Below, piece after piece: positions 17,373-25,299 of a DNA stretch of 64,000 nt (positions are counted from its first letter, which is position 1; every line of letters starts with the position of its first letter). The translations under genes and the position numbers were made by a program. The notes under the pieces were generated by a model. That model was not told where the DNA came from. It saw only the letters and a list, made by a program, of their open reading frames with translations, and did not search any database. This DNA comes from Terasakiella magnetica (lineage in GTDB: Bacteria; Pseudomonadota; Alphaproteobacteria; Rhodospirillales; Magnetospirillaceae), in contig CACVCF010000112.1 of assembly GCA_902729415.1 (NCBI GenBank), positions 124,001 through 188,000 of the forward strand, in the 5' to 3' direction.

Positions 17373-17770
17373 GATTTGCCGTAAAGCTCCTCCGGCGAGA
17401 CCTGCACCTTCGCCACCTCGGTCAGGCCTTCGGCGCGGGCGGAGGTGAAAAAGCAGGTGCGGCGGCCGGTATGGCAGGCGACACCGTCCTGATCGACCTT
17501 GAGCAGGATGGTGTCGCCGTCGCAGTCGAACAGGAAATCTACCAGGCGCTGTTGCTGGCCCGAGCTTTCGCCCTTGCGCCACAGTCCCTTGCGTGAGCGC
17601 GACCAATAGCAGACCCGGCCGGTGGTCAGGGTTTCGACCACCGCGTCGCGGTTCATCCATGCCATCATCAGCACCTCGCCGGTATCATGCTGTTGGGCGA
17701 TAGCCGGAACCAGCCCATTGGCATCAAAGGCGATGTGGGCGAGGACGGCGGCGGGGTCGATGGCGGACAT
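17369..17770 (-). CDS. hisI: Phosphoribosyl-AMP cyclohydrolase
   Basis: 133 residues, monofunctional HisI. It has VLMMAWMNRDAVVETL, the VCYWSRSRKGLWRKGESSG segment and the metal site DCDGDTILLKVDQDGVACH with GRRTCFF, containing the aspartates and three cysteines that bind Mg and Zn. It opens the purine ring of phosphoribosyl-AMP in histidine synthesis. The start (complement of 17768-17770) has AAGGATA upstream; a longer frame adds 13 atypical residues. Located between znuA and a COG0523 chaperone, this zinc enzyme is likely under Zur control as part of the zinc-sparing response. Whether another hisI exists elsewhere cannot be seen. Confidence 0.94.
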   Translation of the reverse strand: MSAIDPAAVLAHIAFDANGLVPAIAQQHDTGEVLMMAWMNRDAVVETLTTGRVCYWSRSRKGLWRKGESSGQQQRLVDFLFDCDGDTILLKVDQDGVACHTGRRTCFFTSARAEGLTEVAKVQVSPEELYGKS

Positions 17771-17809
17771 GACGGTATCCTTCGTAAAATGGACCAGACG
17801 GTAGAGCAC

Positions 17810-18715
17810 TTAATGCCCGGAAAGGCAATCGGCAAGCGCTGATCCCAGCCCGTTCATCATGGTGAAATAAGCATCGGGACCAGGCTCCACCAAGGTTCCT
17901 TCGGGGTCGAGCATGCCGATGCGCGCGCCTGCTGCCTGGGCCAGGGCCTCAACGGTAGGGCCGGCGAACCGCGGTTCGCGGAAGACGCAAGCCGCACCAT
18001 TGGTCTTTAGCCGGTCACGAAGCGCGGCCATGCGTTTGGCACCCGGCGGCCGTTCGGGATCGACAGTAATGGCGCCTGCCGGAGTCAAGCCATAGCGCTT
18101 TTCGAAATATTGATGGGCGTCGTGGAACACAACATAGGAGGCCGTGGCGACGGGGGCGAGCCGGGCCTTTAAATCCTTATCCATCTCGGTGATGCGGTGT
18201 TTGGTCGCGGCGGCATTGGCGGTATAGGCGGTGGCATTGGCGGGGTCTAGGGTGGTAAGGCGTTCCCTCACCTCATCAACCAGACGGGCGGCATTGTCGG
18301 CATCCAGCCACAGATGACCGTCGATTTCTTCGTGATCGTGATCATGTTTGCCGTGGTCGTGCGCCTCCCAGATCCCGCCCTCGCGGGTGGCGAGCCGGGT
18401 CAGCCCCGGCAGCCCTTGCAGGGCGATGGTATCTTGGCGCTGGCTTAAGGAGCGGGCCAGCCAGGTCTCGAAATCCTTACCCACCCAGACCACCAGCTTG
18501 GCCCGTTCCAGCGCCCGTGCGTCCGAGGGCTTCAGGGCATAGGAATGGGGCGAGGCGTTGCCCGAGACGATCAGACCCGGCTCACCCACCCCCTTCATGA
18601 TCGAGGCCACCAGACTGTGCAGCGGCTTGATGCTGACCAGCACCGGCGGCGGTTCGGCGGCCCCAAGCGGGGTGGCAAAGCCCAGGAGAAGGGCGGTAAG
18701 GAAATACTTTCGCAT
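17810..18715 (-). CDS. znuA: Zinc ABC transporter substrate-binding protein ZnuA
   Basis: 301 residues. A signal peptide (cleavage near GAAEPPP) is followed by the cluster 9 metal-binding fold: SIKPLHSLVASIM, GNASPHSYALKPSDA (metal His), a histidine/aspartate-rich mobile loop (HDHGKHDHDHEEIDGH), YVVFHDAHQYFEKRYGL (metal His) and a C-terminal disulphide-type pair of cysteines. It captures periplasmic zinc for ZnuBC. It is the first gene of a minus-strand operon (znuA-hisI-COG0523) transcribed away from zur-znuC-znuB, with a Zur box between the two starts. Confidence 0.95.
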   Translation of the reverse strand: MRKYFLTALLLGFATPLGAAEPPPVLVSIKPLHSLVASIMKGVGEPGLIVSGNASPHSYALKPSDARALERAKLVVWVGKDFETWLARSLSQRQDTIALQGLPGLTRLATREGGIWEAHDHGKHDHDHEEIDGHLWLDADNAARLVDEVRERLTTLDPANATAYTANAAATKHRITEMDKDLKARLAPVATASYVVFHDAHQYFEKRYGLTPAGAITVDPERPPGAKRMAALRDRLKTNGAACVFREPRFAGPTVEALAQAAGARIGMLDPEGTLVEPGPDAYFTMMNGLGSALADCLSGH

Positions 18716-18751
18716 CCGAGGGGCTCCGTGCGATCATGATGGCACTTGATA

Positions 18752-18766
18752 TGTTATAGTATAACA
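18752..18766. promoter_or_regulatory. Zur box between znuA and zur
   Basis: A perfect 15-base inverted repeat TGTTATA-G-TATAACA in the 59-base gap between divergent znuA and zur. It matches the AT-rich Zur/Fur-type operator and is placed to repress both transcription units when zinc is sufficient. It overlaps the probable promoter elements of both sides (TATAGT at 18755-18760 on the plus strand). Confidence 0.88.
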
Positions 18767-18774
18767 AAATCTGG

Positions 18775-19266
18775 ATGCCAAGGATGAGCTTTCCCATTCC
18801 GCAGCATGATCATCGCGCCTGTATTGCCGAAGCCATGAACGCCGCCGAGGTCGAATGCCTGCGGGTGGGCGCGCGGCTCACCCATATCCGTCGCCGGGTA
18901 CTGGAACTGGTGTGGGAGAGCCATCAGCCGGTGGGGGCCTATGCCTTGCTTGATGTTCTTGCCAAGGAAGGCTGGTCGGCGGCGCCACCCACCGTCTATC
19001 GGGCGCTGGAATTCCTGCAACAGCATGGCCTGGTGCATCGGATCGCGCTGTTGAACGCCTTTGTCGGCTGCTCCCATCCCGGCCATGACCACGCTGGGCA
19101 GTTTTTGCTGTGTTCGGGCTGCGGCATGGCGGCAGAGCTGGAGGACGGCACCATCGACCGAGCGGTGATCGCTACGGCAGCCAGTCTCGGCTTCACGGTT
19201 TCCCGCCAGAGCGTCGAGATCGAGGGGCTGTGTCCCTCTTGCCGCCGGAAGGGAGATGCGCCATGA
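18775..19266 (+). CDS. zur: Zinc uptake regulator Zur (Fur family)
   Basis: 163 residues. A winged-helix N-terminal domain (RLTHIRRRVLELVWESHQPV, then SAAPPTVYRALEFLQQHGLV as recognition helix and wing) and a dimerisation domain with HPGHDHAGQFLLC, CSGCGMAAEL and a terminal CPSCRRK. The two CxxC pairs form the structural zinc site, and the histidines contribute the sensory site. It binds zinc and represses uptake genes. Starts at 18775 or 18784 are both possible, with no good ribosome site for either. The ATG lies only 8 bases after the Zur box, so a very short or absent leader is likely. The stop overlaps znuC (ATGA). Confidence 0.95.
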   Translation: MPRMSFPIPQHDHRACIAEAMNAAEVECLRVGARLTHIRRRVLELVWESHQPVGAYALLDVLAKEGWSAAPPTVYRALEFLQQHGLVHRIALLNAFVGCSHPGHDHAGQFLLCSGCGMAAELEDGTIDRAVIATAASLGFTVSRQSVEIEGLCPSCRRKGDAP

Positions 19267-20054
19267 CCGGAACCGCTTTGGTCCGCTGTTCGGGCGTTTC
19301 CCTGGCCATGGGCGGCCATCGGGTGCTCGACCGGGTCGATCTGCTGGTGGAGCCGGGGCGCATTGTTACCGTGGTCGGCCCCAACGGTGCCGGAAAATCC
19401 ACCCTGCTCAAGGTGGCTCTGGGGCTGCTTACCCCTGATAGCGGCAGCGTCGAGCGCAGTTCGGCGGTGGTGGGCTATGTGCCGCAAAAGCTGACGGTGG
19501 AGCGCCTGCTGCCGTTGTCGGTGCGGCGCTTTCTCGCCATGGCGGTGATGGGACGGGTCGAGATCGGCCGGTTGGAGCAGGCATTGGCGCGGGTGGGGGC
19601 GGGCCATGTGCTGCGCCGTCAGGTGGCGGACCTGTCTGGCGGCGAGTTACAGCGGGTGCTGCTGGCCCGTGCCTTGCTGCGCCAGCCGGGGCTTCTGGTG
19701 CTCGACGAGCCGGTGGGCGGTGTTGATATGACCGGCCAGGCCGAGCTTTACGACCTCATCGCCGCCCTGGCGCGCCAGGATGGAGTGGGGGTGCTGATGG
19801 TCTCACACGATCTGCATGTGGTGATGGCCGCCACCGACGAGGTGGTTTGCCTCAACCGTCATGTCTGCTGTGCCGGTCATCCCGAGACGGTGAGCGTCCA
19901 TCCCGAATATCTGGCACTGTTTGGACCACGGGTAGCGGGCAGTCTTGCCATCTATACCCACGCCCACGATCATGGCCATCTGGCCGACGGCTCGGTGCTG
20001 CCTTTGGCAGGGGCCGAGCCCCATGTTCACGGACCGGGATGCCGCCATGGATGA
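19263..20054 (+). CDS. znuC: Zinc ABC transporter ATP-binding protein ZnuC
   Basis: 263 residues. ABC ATPase with Walker A GPNGAGKSTLL, Q-loop VPQK, signature LSGGELQRVLLARALL, Walker B LLVLDEPVGGVD and switch SHDLH. The C-terminal tail is histidine-rich (YTHAHDHGH, EPHVHGPGCRHG), as in many ZnuC proteins, and may buffer or sense zinc. The ATG at 19263 overlaps the zur stop, and the stop overlaps the znuB start by 8 bases. It powers zinc import with ZnuB and ZnuA. Confidence 0.96.
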   Translation: MTGTALVRCSGVSLAMGGHRVLDRVDLLVEPGRIVTVVGPNGAGKSTLLKVALGLLTPDSGSVERSSAVVGYVPQKLTVERLLPLSVRRFLAMAVMGRVEIGRLEQALARVGAGHVLRRQVADLSGGELQRVLLARALLRQPGLLVLDEPVGGVDMTGQAELYDLIAALARQDGVGVLMVSHDLHVVMAATDEVVCLNRHVCCAGHPETVSVHPEYLALFGPRVAGSLAIYTHAHDHGHLADGSVLPLAGAEPHVHGPGCRHG

Positions 20055-20826
20055 GTTTTTGCTGCGCGCCCTGCTGGCTGGGCTGGGATTGGCGGTGGTG
20101 GCCGGGCCGCTGGGCTGTTTCGTGGCGTGGCGGCGCATGGCCTATTTCGGTGATGCTTTGTCCCATACCGCCCTTCTGGGCATCGTCGCCGGATTGCTGC
20201 TGGGAGCCGCGCCCTTGATCGGGGTGGCGGCGGTCTGTATCGCAGCCGCTTTGATTCTGGCTGGATTGCAGAGGGACAAGGCGCTGGCCTCGGACAGCAT
20301 CCTAGGCATTATTTCTCATGGTTCACTGGCCTTGGGGCTGGTGCTGCTGTCTTTTCTGGAACAGGTCCGCGTCGATCTTATGGGCTGGCTGTTCGGCGAT
20401 ATCCTGGCGGTGACCTACCAGGATGCCGCCCTGATCTGGGCCGGAGCGGCGGTGGTTCTAACCCTGCTGGCCCTTCATTGGCGCACTCTGCTGGCCATGG
20501 TGGTGGACGAGGATCTGGCTCGGGTGGAAGGTTACCCGGTGGAGCGGGGCCGGGTCGTGCTGATGCTTCTGGTGGCGCTGACCGTGGCCGCGGCCATGAA
20601 GGTGGTGGGGGTGATGCTGGTGACCGCCATGCTGGTGATTCCGGCGGCGGCGGCGCGGCGGGTGTCGCGCACGCCCGAGCAGATGGCCCTGGCGGCGGCG
20701 GCGGCGGGGGCGCTGGCGGTAGTGTCGGGCCTGGGGCTGAGTTGGCGCTATGACACGCCGTCAGGCCCCAGCATTGTGGTCATGGCGGTGGCGCTGTTCA
20801 TCGTATCGCGGACTCAGCGCGGATAG
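20047..20826 (+). CDS. znuB: Zinc ABC transporter permease ZnuB
   Basis: 259 residues with about eight hydrophobic helices typical of the ABC-3 permease family. Landmarks are CFVAWRRMAYFGDALSHTAL near the N-terminus, the GWLFGDILAVT segment, DEDLARVEGYPV and KVVGVMLVTAMLVIPAAAAR. It forms the inner-membrane channel for zinc. The ATG at 20047 lies within the end of znuC; in-frame sequence further upstream belongs to znuC. The 3' end overlaps the convergent motB gene by 13 bases. Confidence 0.95.
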   Translation: MDEFLLRALLAGLGLAVVAGPLGCFVAWRRMAYFGDALSHTALLGIVAGLLLGAAPLIGVAAVCIAAALILAGLQRDKALASDSILGIISHGSLALGLVLLSFLEQVRVDLMGWLFGDILAVTYQDAALIWAGAAVVLTLLALHWRTLLAMVVDEDLARVEGYPVERGRVVLMLLVALTVAAAMKVVGVMLVTAMLVIPAAAARRVSRTPEQMALAAAAAGALAVVSGLGLSWRYDTPSGPSIVVMAVALFIVSRTQRG

Positions 20827-21470
20827 ATGTGGATCTCGACCCGGCGGTTGATGGCCTGATTTTCAGGATAAGGTTTGCCGGACTCGCTGCGGTTGGGCAC
20901 CCGCGGTGCAGTATCGGCCATGGCCGCCAGCTTCATGCGCGACTGGTCGATGCCCAGATCGGTCAGCAGCTTGAGGGTTGCCAAGGCCCGCGCCGCCGAT
21001 AGATCCCAGTTGCTGGGAAATTGCGCGGTCCGCACCGGGGTGTCATCGGTGTGTCCCTGGATCTCGATCTGATAGAGGATGAAGCGCTGTTCCTTGAGGG
21101 AACCGGAGATTTCCTTCATCAGCGGCATGATCTGGGGGTTGATGTCAGCCGAGCCGGGTTTGAACATGGCGCCGCTGGCCAGATTGAGGACGACGCCCTT
21201 GTCGTCCTTGCCCACGTCGACCACGTCATCGGCGCCCGCGCCCGCCACCTGTCCCAGCAACTCGCTCTTCAATTCCTGCAATGGCCGCGTAACCTCGCGG
21301 TTGCCGATATCCTTGGCCATGCCCGATTGCACTTCCTCGTACTTGTTCGGGTCGATCTTGGACATGGAAACCAGGATGATGAAGAACGCCATGATCAAGG
21401 TGATCATATCGGCATAGGAGAGCAGCCAGTCCTCGGCCGCTTCCTTGTTGTGTTTCTGGAACTTACTCAA
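20814..21470 (-). CDS. motB: Flagellar motor stator protein MotB
   Basis: 218 residues. A short cytoplasmic N-terminus leads into a single membrane helix in WLLSYADMITLIMAFFIIL, with the ion-conducting aspartate in YAD. A linker follows, then an OmpA-like peptidoglycan-binding domain (IEIQGHTDDTPV, NWDLSAARALATLKLL, NRRVEIHIYP). With MotA it forms the torque-generating stator anchored to the cell wall. Spaced 14 bases from the motA stop in the same operon. Confidence 0.94.
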   Translation of the reverse strand: MSKFQKHNKEAAEDWLLSYADMITLIMAFFIILVSMSKIDPNKYEEVQSGMAKDIGNREVTRPLQELKSELLGQVAGAGADDVVDVGKDDKGVVLNLASGAMFKPGSADINPQIMPLMKEISGSLKEQRFILYQIEIQGHTDDTPVRTAQFPSNWDLSAARALATLKLLTDLGIDQSRMKLAAMADTAPRVPNRSESGKPYPENQAINRRVEIHIYPR

Positions 21471-21484
21471 CGGGCCGCTCCTTT

Positions 21485-22282
21485 CTACTTCTTCGGCGCC
21501 TTGTCGATGTCGAAGTGGATGGAGGGATCGAGATAGCTGTTCATGGCGTCTTGGATAAAACGTGGGTTACGGCGGTCGGCGATCAGGGCCAACCCCTCGG
21601 CCACCAGCATATTACGGAAGCGGATGATGGATTCGCGCTGATGGCCCTTTTCCGCCGCGGGCATCAAGGCCAGACGGGCGAACAGCACACCATAAAGGGT
21701 GCCGAGCAAACCCACCGCCATGCCCGGCCCCAGCTTGGAGGGGTCGGTGCCCATGTTGTCCAGCATCACCACCAGGCCAACCAGGGTCGCCATCATGCCG
21801 AAGGCCGGGGCGTTGCTGGCCATGTATTTCAGGATTTCTGTGGGGACGGTGTGGCGCTGGAAGGTGGTTTCGATCTGGTTTTCCAGCAATTGGCGCACTT
21901 CGGCGGCGGTATAGCCGGAAATCACCAGATTGACGCCGTAGGCCAGGAAGGCATCCTGGCTTTTCAGGGTTTTGACGTCGGATTCAAGTCCGGCCAGGCC
22001 ATTTTTCTGCACCAGATAGCCCCAACGGATGACGCGAGCCACCTCGTTGGTCAGCATGCCGCGCGCCATCTTGGGCGAGAAGAAGATGGCCTTCAGCATC
22101 CCCATGGATTGCTTGACGTAGCGCGCCTCGAAGGCCACCAGGGTGGCTGCCAGGGTGCCGCCCACCACCATCAGAAAGCCGGTAAGGTGGAGGAATATCT
22201 TAAAATTGGAGGTGGACTCGACGATGGCGCCAAGAAACAGAAACAGGCTCAGCGTGAACCCGATGATTGTTGGAAGCGACAT
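21485..22282 (-). CDS. motA: Flagellar motor stator protein MotA
   Basis: 265 residues from the internal ATG (complement of 22280-22282, MSLPTIIGF). The annotated-looking longer frame adds 21 non-hydrophobic residues. Four membrane helices are visible: two N-terminal (IIGFTLSLFLFLGAIV and IFLHLTGFLMVVGGTLAATLV) and two after the cytoplasmic loop (APAFGMMATLVGLVVML and GMAVGLLGTLYGVLFARL) with the conserved proline. The loop carries the charged residues that meet the rotor. Upstream of motB in a two-gene unit. Confidence 0.94.
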   Translation of the reverse strand: MSLPTIIGFTLSLFLFLGAIVESTSNFKIFLHLTGFLMVVGGTLAATLVAFEARYVKQSMGMLKAIFFSPKMARGMLTNEVARVIRWGYLVQKNGLAGLESDVKTLKSQDAFLAYGVNLVISGYTAAEVRQLLENQIETTFQRHTVPTEILKYMASNAPAFGMMATLVGLVVMLDNMGTDPSKLGPGMAVGLLGTLYGVLFARLALMPAAEKGHQRESIIRFRNMLVAEGLALIADRRNPRFIQDAMNSYLDPSIHFDIDKAPKK

Positions 22283-22365
22283 TTGTACCAAGTCCCCACT
22301 GAACGTAGCCGCATGCCCATGCCCTACGACATCATCTTGGGGCATGTCGCCGGTGGGAGCAAGAC

Positions 22366-25077
22366 TTACGGTGACGGATCTGGCGCTGTTTGTGGTTCTT
22401 TGCGCAGGTCGAGTTCAACTTCAACGATGTCGCCGTCGATGGTGCGTGTGGGAATAAAACCCAAATGTTGGACGAAGGCCAGCATGCGGGGATTGTCCTT
22501 TAACACCTGACCGGCGATGTGGTTGGTCCCGCGCGAGCGGCAATACTCGATCATCTTGACCAGCAGGCGTTTGCCCAGGCCCGAGCCCTTCAGGTCGGAG
22601 CGGACCACGATGGCGAATTCCGCCTTGTCGTTGTCGGGGTCGGTGACGGTGCGGACCACGCCCAGGGTTTCCTTGGCGCCGTTTTCGGCGGTGATCTCAC
22701 CGACGAAGGCCATTTCGCGGTCATAGTCAATCTGGGTGAGGCGCGCCATCTCGGAATGAGGCAGTTCGTGGACCAGGCCGAAGAAGCGGAAACGGATGTC
22801 TTCGGGTGTCAGCTTGGACAGGAAGACGTGGTGATTGGGTTCATCCTCGGGCCGGATGGGGCGCAGCAGGGTCTTGCGCCCGTCGGTCATGGTGAACCAT
22901 TCCTCCTGGTCCTTGGGATAGGGGCGGATGGCGAGGCGGTCGTGGCCTGCGCGCGCCACCGCCACGGTGATGCGGGCATCCAGCGCCAGAACCCCTTGCG
23001 CATCGGCGAACAGCGGATTGATGTCCAACTCGACAATCTCGGGGAAGTCGATGACCAGTTGCGACAACTGCACCAGAGCCAGGGCAATGGCTTCCTTGTT
23101 GGCGGGGGGGCGGCCGCGATAGCCTTCCAGCAGACGGGAGACACGGGTGCGGCTGATCACCTCGGCGGCCAGATTCATGTTCAAGGGCGGTAGGGCCATG
23201 GCGCGGTCGGCGATCACTTCCACCGCGATGCCGCCCTGGCCGAACATGATCACCGGCCCGAACACCGGGTCGGTGGCGACGCCGACGATCAATTCCTGGG
23301 CGCCGGGTCGGCGCGCCATGGGTTGGACGGTAAAGCCGTCGATGCGGGCCTCGGGGTAAACTGTCTTGACCCGGTCGAGCATGGCGTGGGCCGCCTTCTC
23401 AACCTCGAAGGGGCCTTCCAGGTTGAGCATGACGCCGCCCACGTCGGATTTATGGGTGATGTCCGACGACAGGATCTTGAGAGCCACCGGCACCTTGAAG
23501 GCCATGGCGATCTTGCCGGCAAGGGCGGGGCTGCCCGCCACATGGGTCTCGACGGTGGGGATACCATAGGCTTCCAGCACCGCCTTGGCTTCGGGCTCGT
23601 TCAAGGTGCCGCCGCCCTTGGCAATGGCGGCGTTGATCAAAAAGCGTGCCCGCGCCGTATCGGGGATGAAATCGGTCGGCGCCGAGGCCGGGACTTCCAT
23701 CAGCAGTTCCTGATTCTTGCGGTACTGGATCAGGTGCATGAAGGCTTGGATGGCGGCGCGCGGGGTGTTGTAGGTGGGAATGCCCGCACCGGCGAACATG
23801 TGACGCGCGTGATGAACCGCCTCTTCTCCGACCCAGCAGGTCATGATGTTGGCCCGCGGAAGCTCCTTGGCCGCCTTGATGATGGTGGTCGCCGCCTCGG
23901 AGGGGTCGGAGATGGCGGTGGGGGCATGCATGGTCAAGATCGCATCTACTGCCCGGCATTCGGCCAGGATCTTCAGTACCTTGACATAGCGCTCGCCGTC
24001 GGCGTCGCCGCCGATATCGACGGGATTGCACGGGGACCAGTGGGAGGGCAACACTGCCGTCAGCTTTTCGATCACCTCGTCGGGAAGTTCGGCCATCTTG
24101 CCGTCCATCTCGGCCAGATCGTCGGCGGCGATAACGCCGATACCGCCGCCATTGGTTACCACAGCCAGGCGCTGGCCCTTCATGGGCCGGGCACGGGCCA
24201 GAGTTTCCACCGCACCAAAGATTTCCTCGATATCATGCACACGCAGCATGCCCGCACGGCGCAGCGCCGCGTCGAATACCGCATCCGAACCTGCCAGGGC
24301 GCCGGTATGGGAGGCGGCAGCGCGGGCACCTTCCCGTGAACGGCCGGCTTTAATGGCGAGAATCGGCTTGTTGCGGGCTGCAGCGCGGGCTGCCGACATG
24401 AAGTTGCGGCGTTCGTGGATGGTCTCGATATAAAGCATGATGGCGCGGGTACTGGGGTCGCTGCCCAGATAATCGAGCACATCGCCAAAATCCACCCCCT
24501 CGGTCTCACCCAGATGGATGAAGTGGGAGAAGCCGATCTCCTTCGAGCGCGCCCAGTCCAGCACGGCGGTACACAGCGCGCCCGATTGCGAGACAAAGGC
24601 GATCTTGCCGGGCTTTGCCCCCTCATGGGCATAGCTGGCGTTGAGGCCGATACCGGGAACCAGGATGCCCATGCTGTTGGGGCCAAGAATCCGCATGCTG
24701 TACTGGCGGGCGATGGCCATGCTCGCTTCCAGCATGGTGGCGGATTCCGCGTTCAGAACGTGGTGCAGGCCGGACGTCATGATGCAGGCGGCGCGGGTGC
24801 CGCGCTCGCCCAGGGTGCGGAGGATGCCGGGAATGGTGGCGGGCGGTGTGCAGATCAAGGCCAGATCGGGCGGGGTGGGCAGGCAGGCAACGTCGGGATA
24901 GGCCAGAACGCCTCCAACCGACGGATATTCCGACGTCACCGGCATGACCGGGCCGGTGAACTCGCCCTTCAGCAGATTGCGCATCACCACCGAGCCGATA
25001 CTGCGCGGCTTGGTTGACGCACCGACCACGGCGACGGAGCTCGGACGGAGAAGGGCCTTGAGATTACGGGTGCTCAT
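22366..25077 (-). CDS. Pat-like NDP-forming acyl-CoA synthetase fused to a GNAT acetyltransferase
   Basis: 903 residues. Domain order: CoA-binding (about 1-130), succinyl-CoA-synthetase-like flavodoxin folds (about 140-460), an ATP-grasp domain (about 480-705, with VPVALKILSSDITHKSDVGG) and a C-terminal GNAT domain (about 735-890, with VRSDLKGSGLGKRLLVKMIE as acetyl-CoA site). This is the architecture of PatZ/Pat protein acetyltransferases, which acetylate and silence AMP-forming acyl-CoA synthetases. H257 in ASHTGALAG matches the phosphohistidine of active ADP-forming synthetases, so the synthetase half may still be catalytic. It is divergent from the phosphotransacetylase gene. Confidence 0.92.
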   Translation of the reverse strand: MSTRNLKALLRPSSVAVVGASTKPRSIGSVVMRNLLKGEFTGPVMPVTSEYPSVGGVLAYPDVACLPTPPDLALICTPPATIPGILRTLGERGTRAACIMTSGLHHVLNAESATMLEASMAIARQYSMRILGPNSMGILVPGIGLNASYAHEGAKPGKIAFVSQSGALCTAVLDWARSKEIGFSHFIHLGETEGVDFGDVLDYLGSDPSTRAIMLYIETIHERRNFMSAARAAARNKPILAIKAGRSREGARAAASHTGALAGSDAVFDAALRRAGMLRVHDIEEIFGAVETLARARPMKGQRLAVVTNGGGIGVIAADDLAEMDGKMAELPDEVIEKLTAVLPSHWSPCNPVDIGGDADGERYVKVLKILAECRAVDAILTMHAPTAISDPSEAATTIIKAAKELPRANIMTCWVGEEAVHHARHMFAGAGIPTYNTPRAAIQAFMHLIQYRKNQELLMEVPASAPTDFIPDTARARFLINAAIAKGGGTLNEPEAKAVLEAYGIPTVETHVAGSPALAGKIAMAFKVPVALKILSSDITHKSDVGGVMLNLEGPFEVEKAAHAMLDRVKTVYPEARIDGFTVQPMARRPGAQELIVGVATDPVFGPVIMFGQGGIAVEVIADRAMALPPLNMNLAAEVISRTRVSRLLEGYRGRPPANKEAIALALVQLSQLVIDFPEIVELDINPLFADAQGVLALDARITVAVARAGHDRLAIRPYPKDQEEWFTMTDGRKTLLRPIRPEDEPNHHVFLSKLTPEDIRFRFFGLVHELPHSEMARLTQIDYDREMAFVGEITAENGAKETLGVVRTVTDPDNDKAEFAIVVRSDLKGSGLGKRLLVKMIEYCRSRGTNHIAGQVLKDNPRMLAFVQHLGFIPTRTIDGDIVEVELDLRKEPQTAPDPSP

Positions 25078-25145
25078 TTCGGTTCCGGGTCAGCCGTATG
25101 TAATGGGAGGATAGTCCGCTTTGATGGTGCGCTGCAACATGTCTA

Positions 25146-25188
25146 GATACATGCTTAATATATGTATCATTCGCGCTTGCAAAAGCGC
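25146..25188. promoter_or_regulatory. Two inverted repeats in the pat/pta intergenic region
   Basis: GATACAT (25146-25152) is mirrored by ATGTATC (25162-25168) across a 9-base AT-rich spacer. Five bases on, GCGCTT (25173-25178) is mirrored by AAGCGC (25183-25188) across GCAA. They lie between two divergent acyl-CoA metabolism genes, so regulator binding is plausible. The regulator is unknown. Confidence 0.4.
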
Positions 25189-25299
25189 TGGGCGGCCATC
25201 CCGTCGGCGTCATGAAGGGATCATTGTCACTTCCTGGTGTTGGGGGCTATATTCCGCAATGCAAAATATATTGGATTTTTTGGGATAAAGGGGATGGCA

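Noticed and set aside
16271..17660. An N-terminal extension of the COG0523 gene up to 17660
   Set aside because: The extra 96 residues are arginine/proline-rich and lie wholly within hisI in another frame; the ATGA overlap start fits the family.
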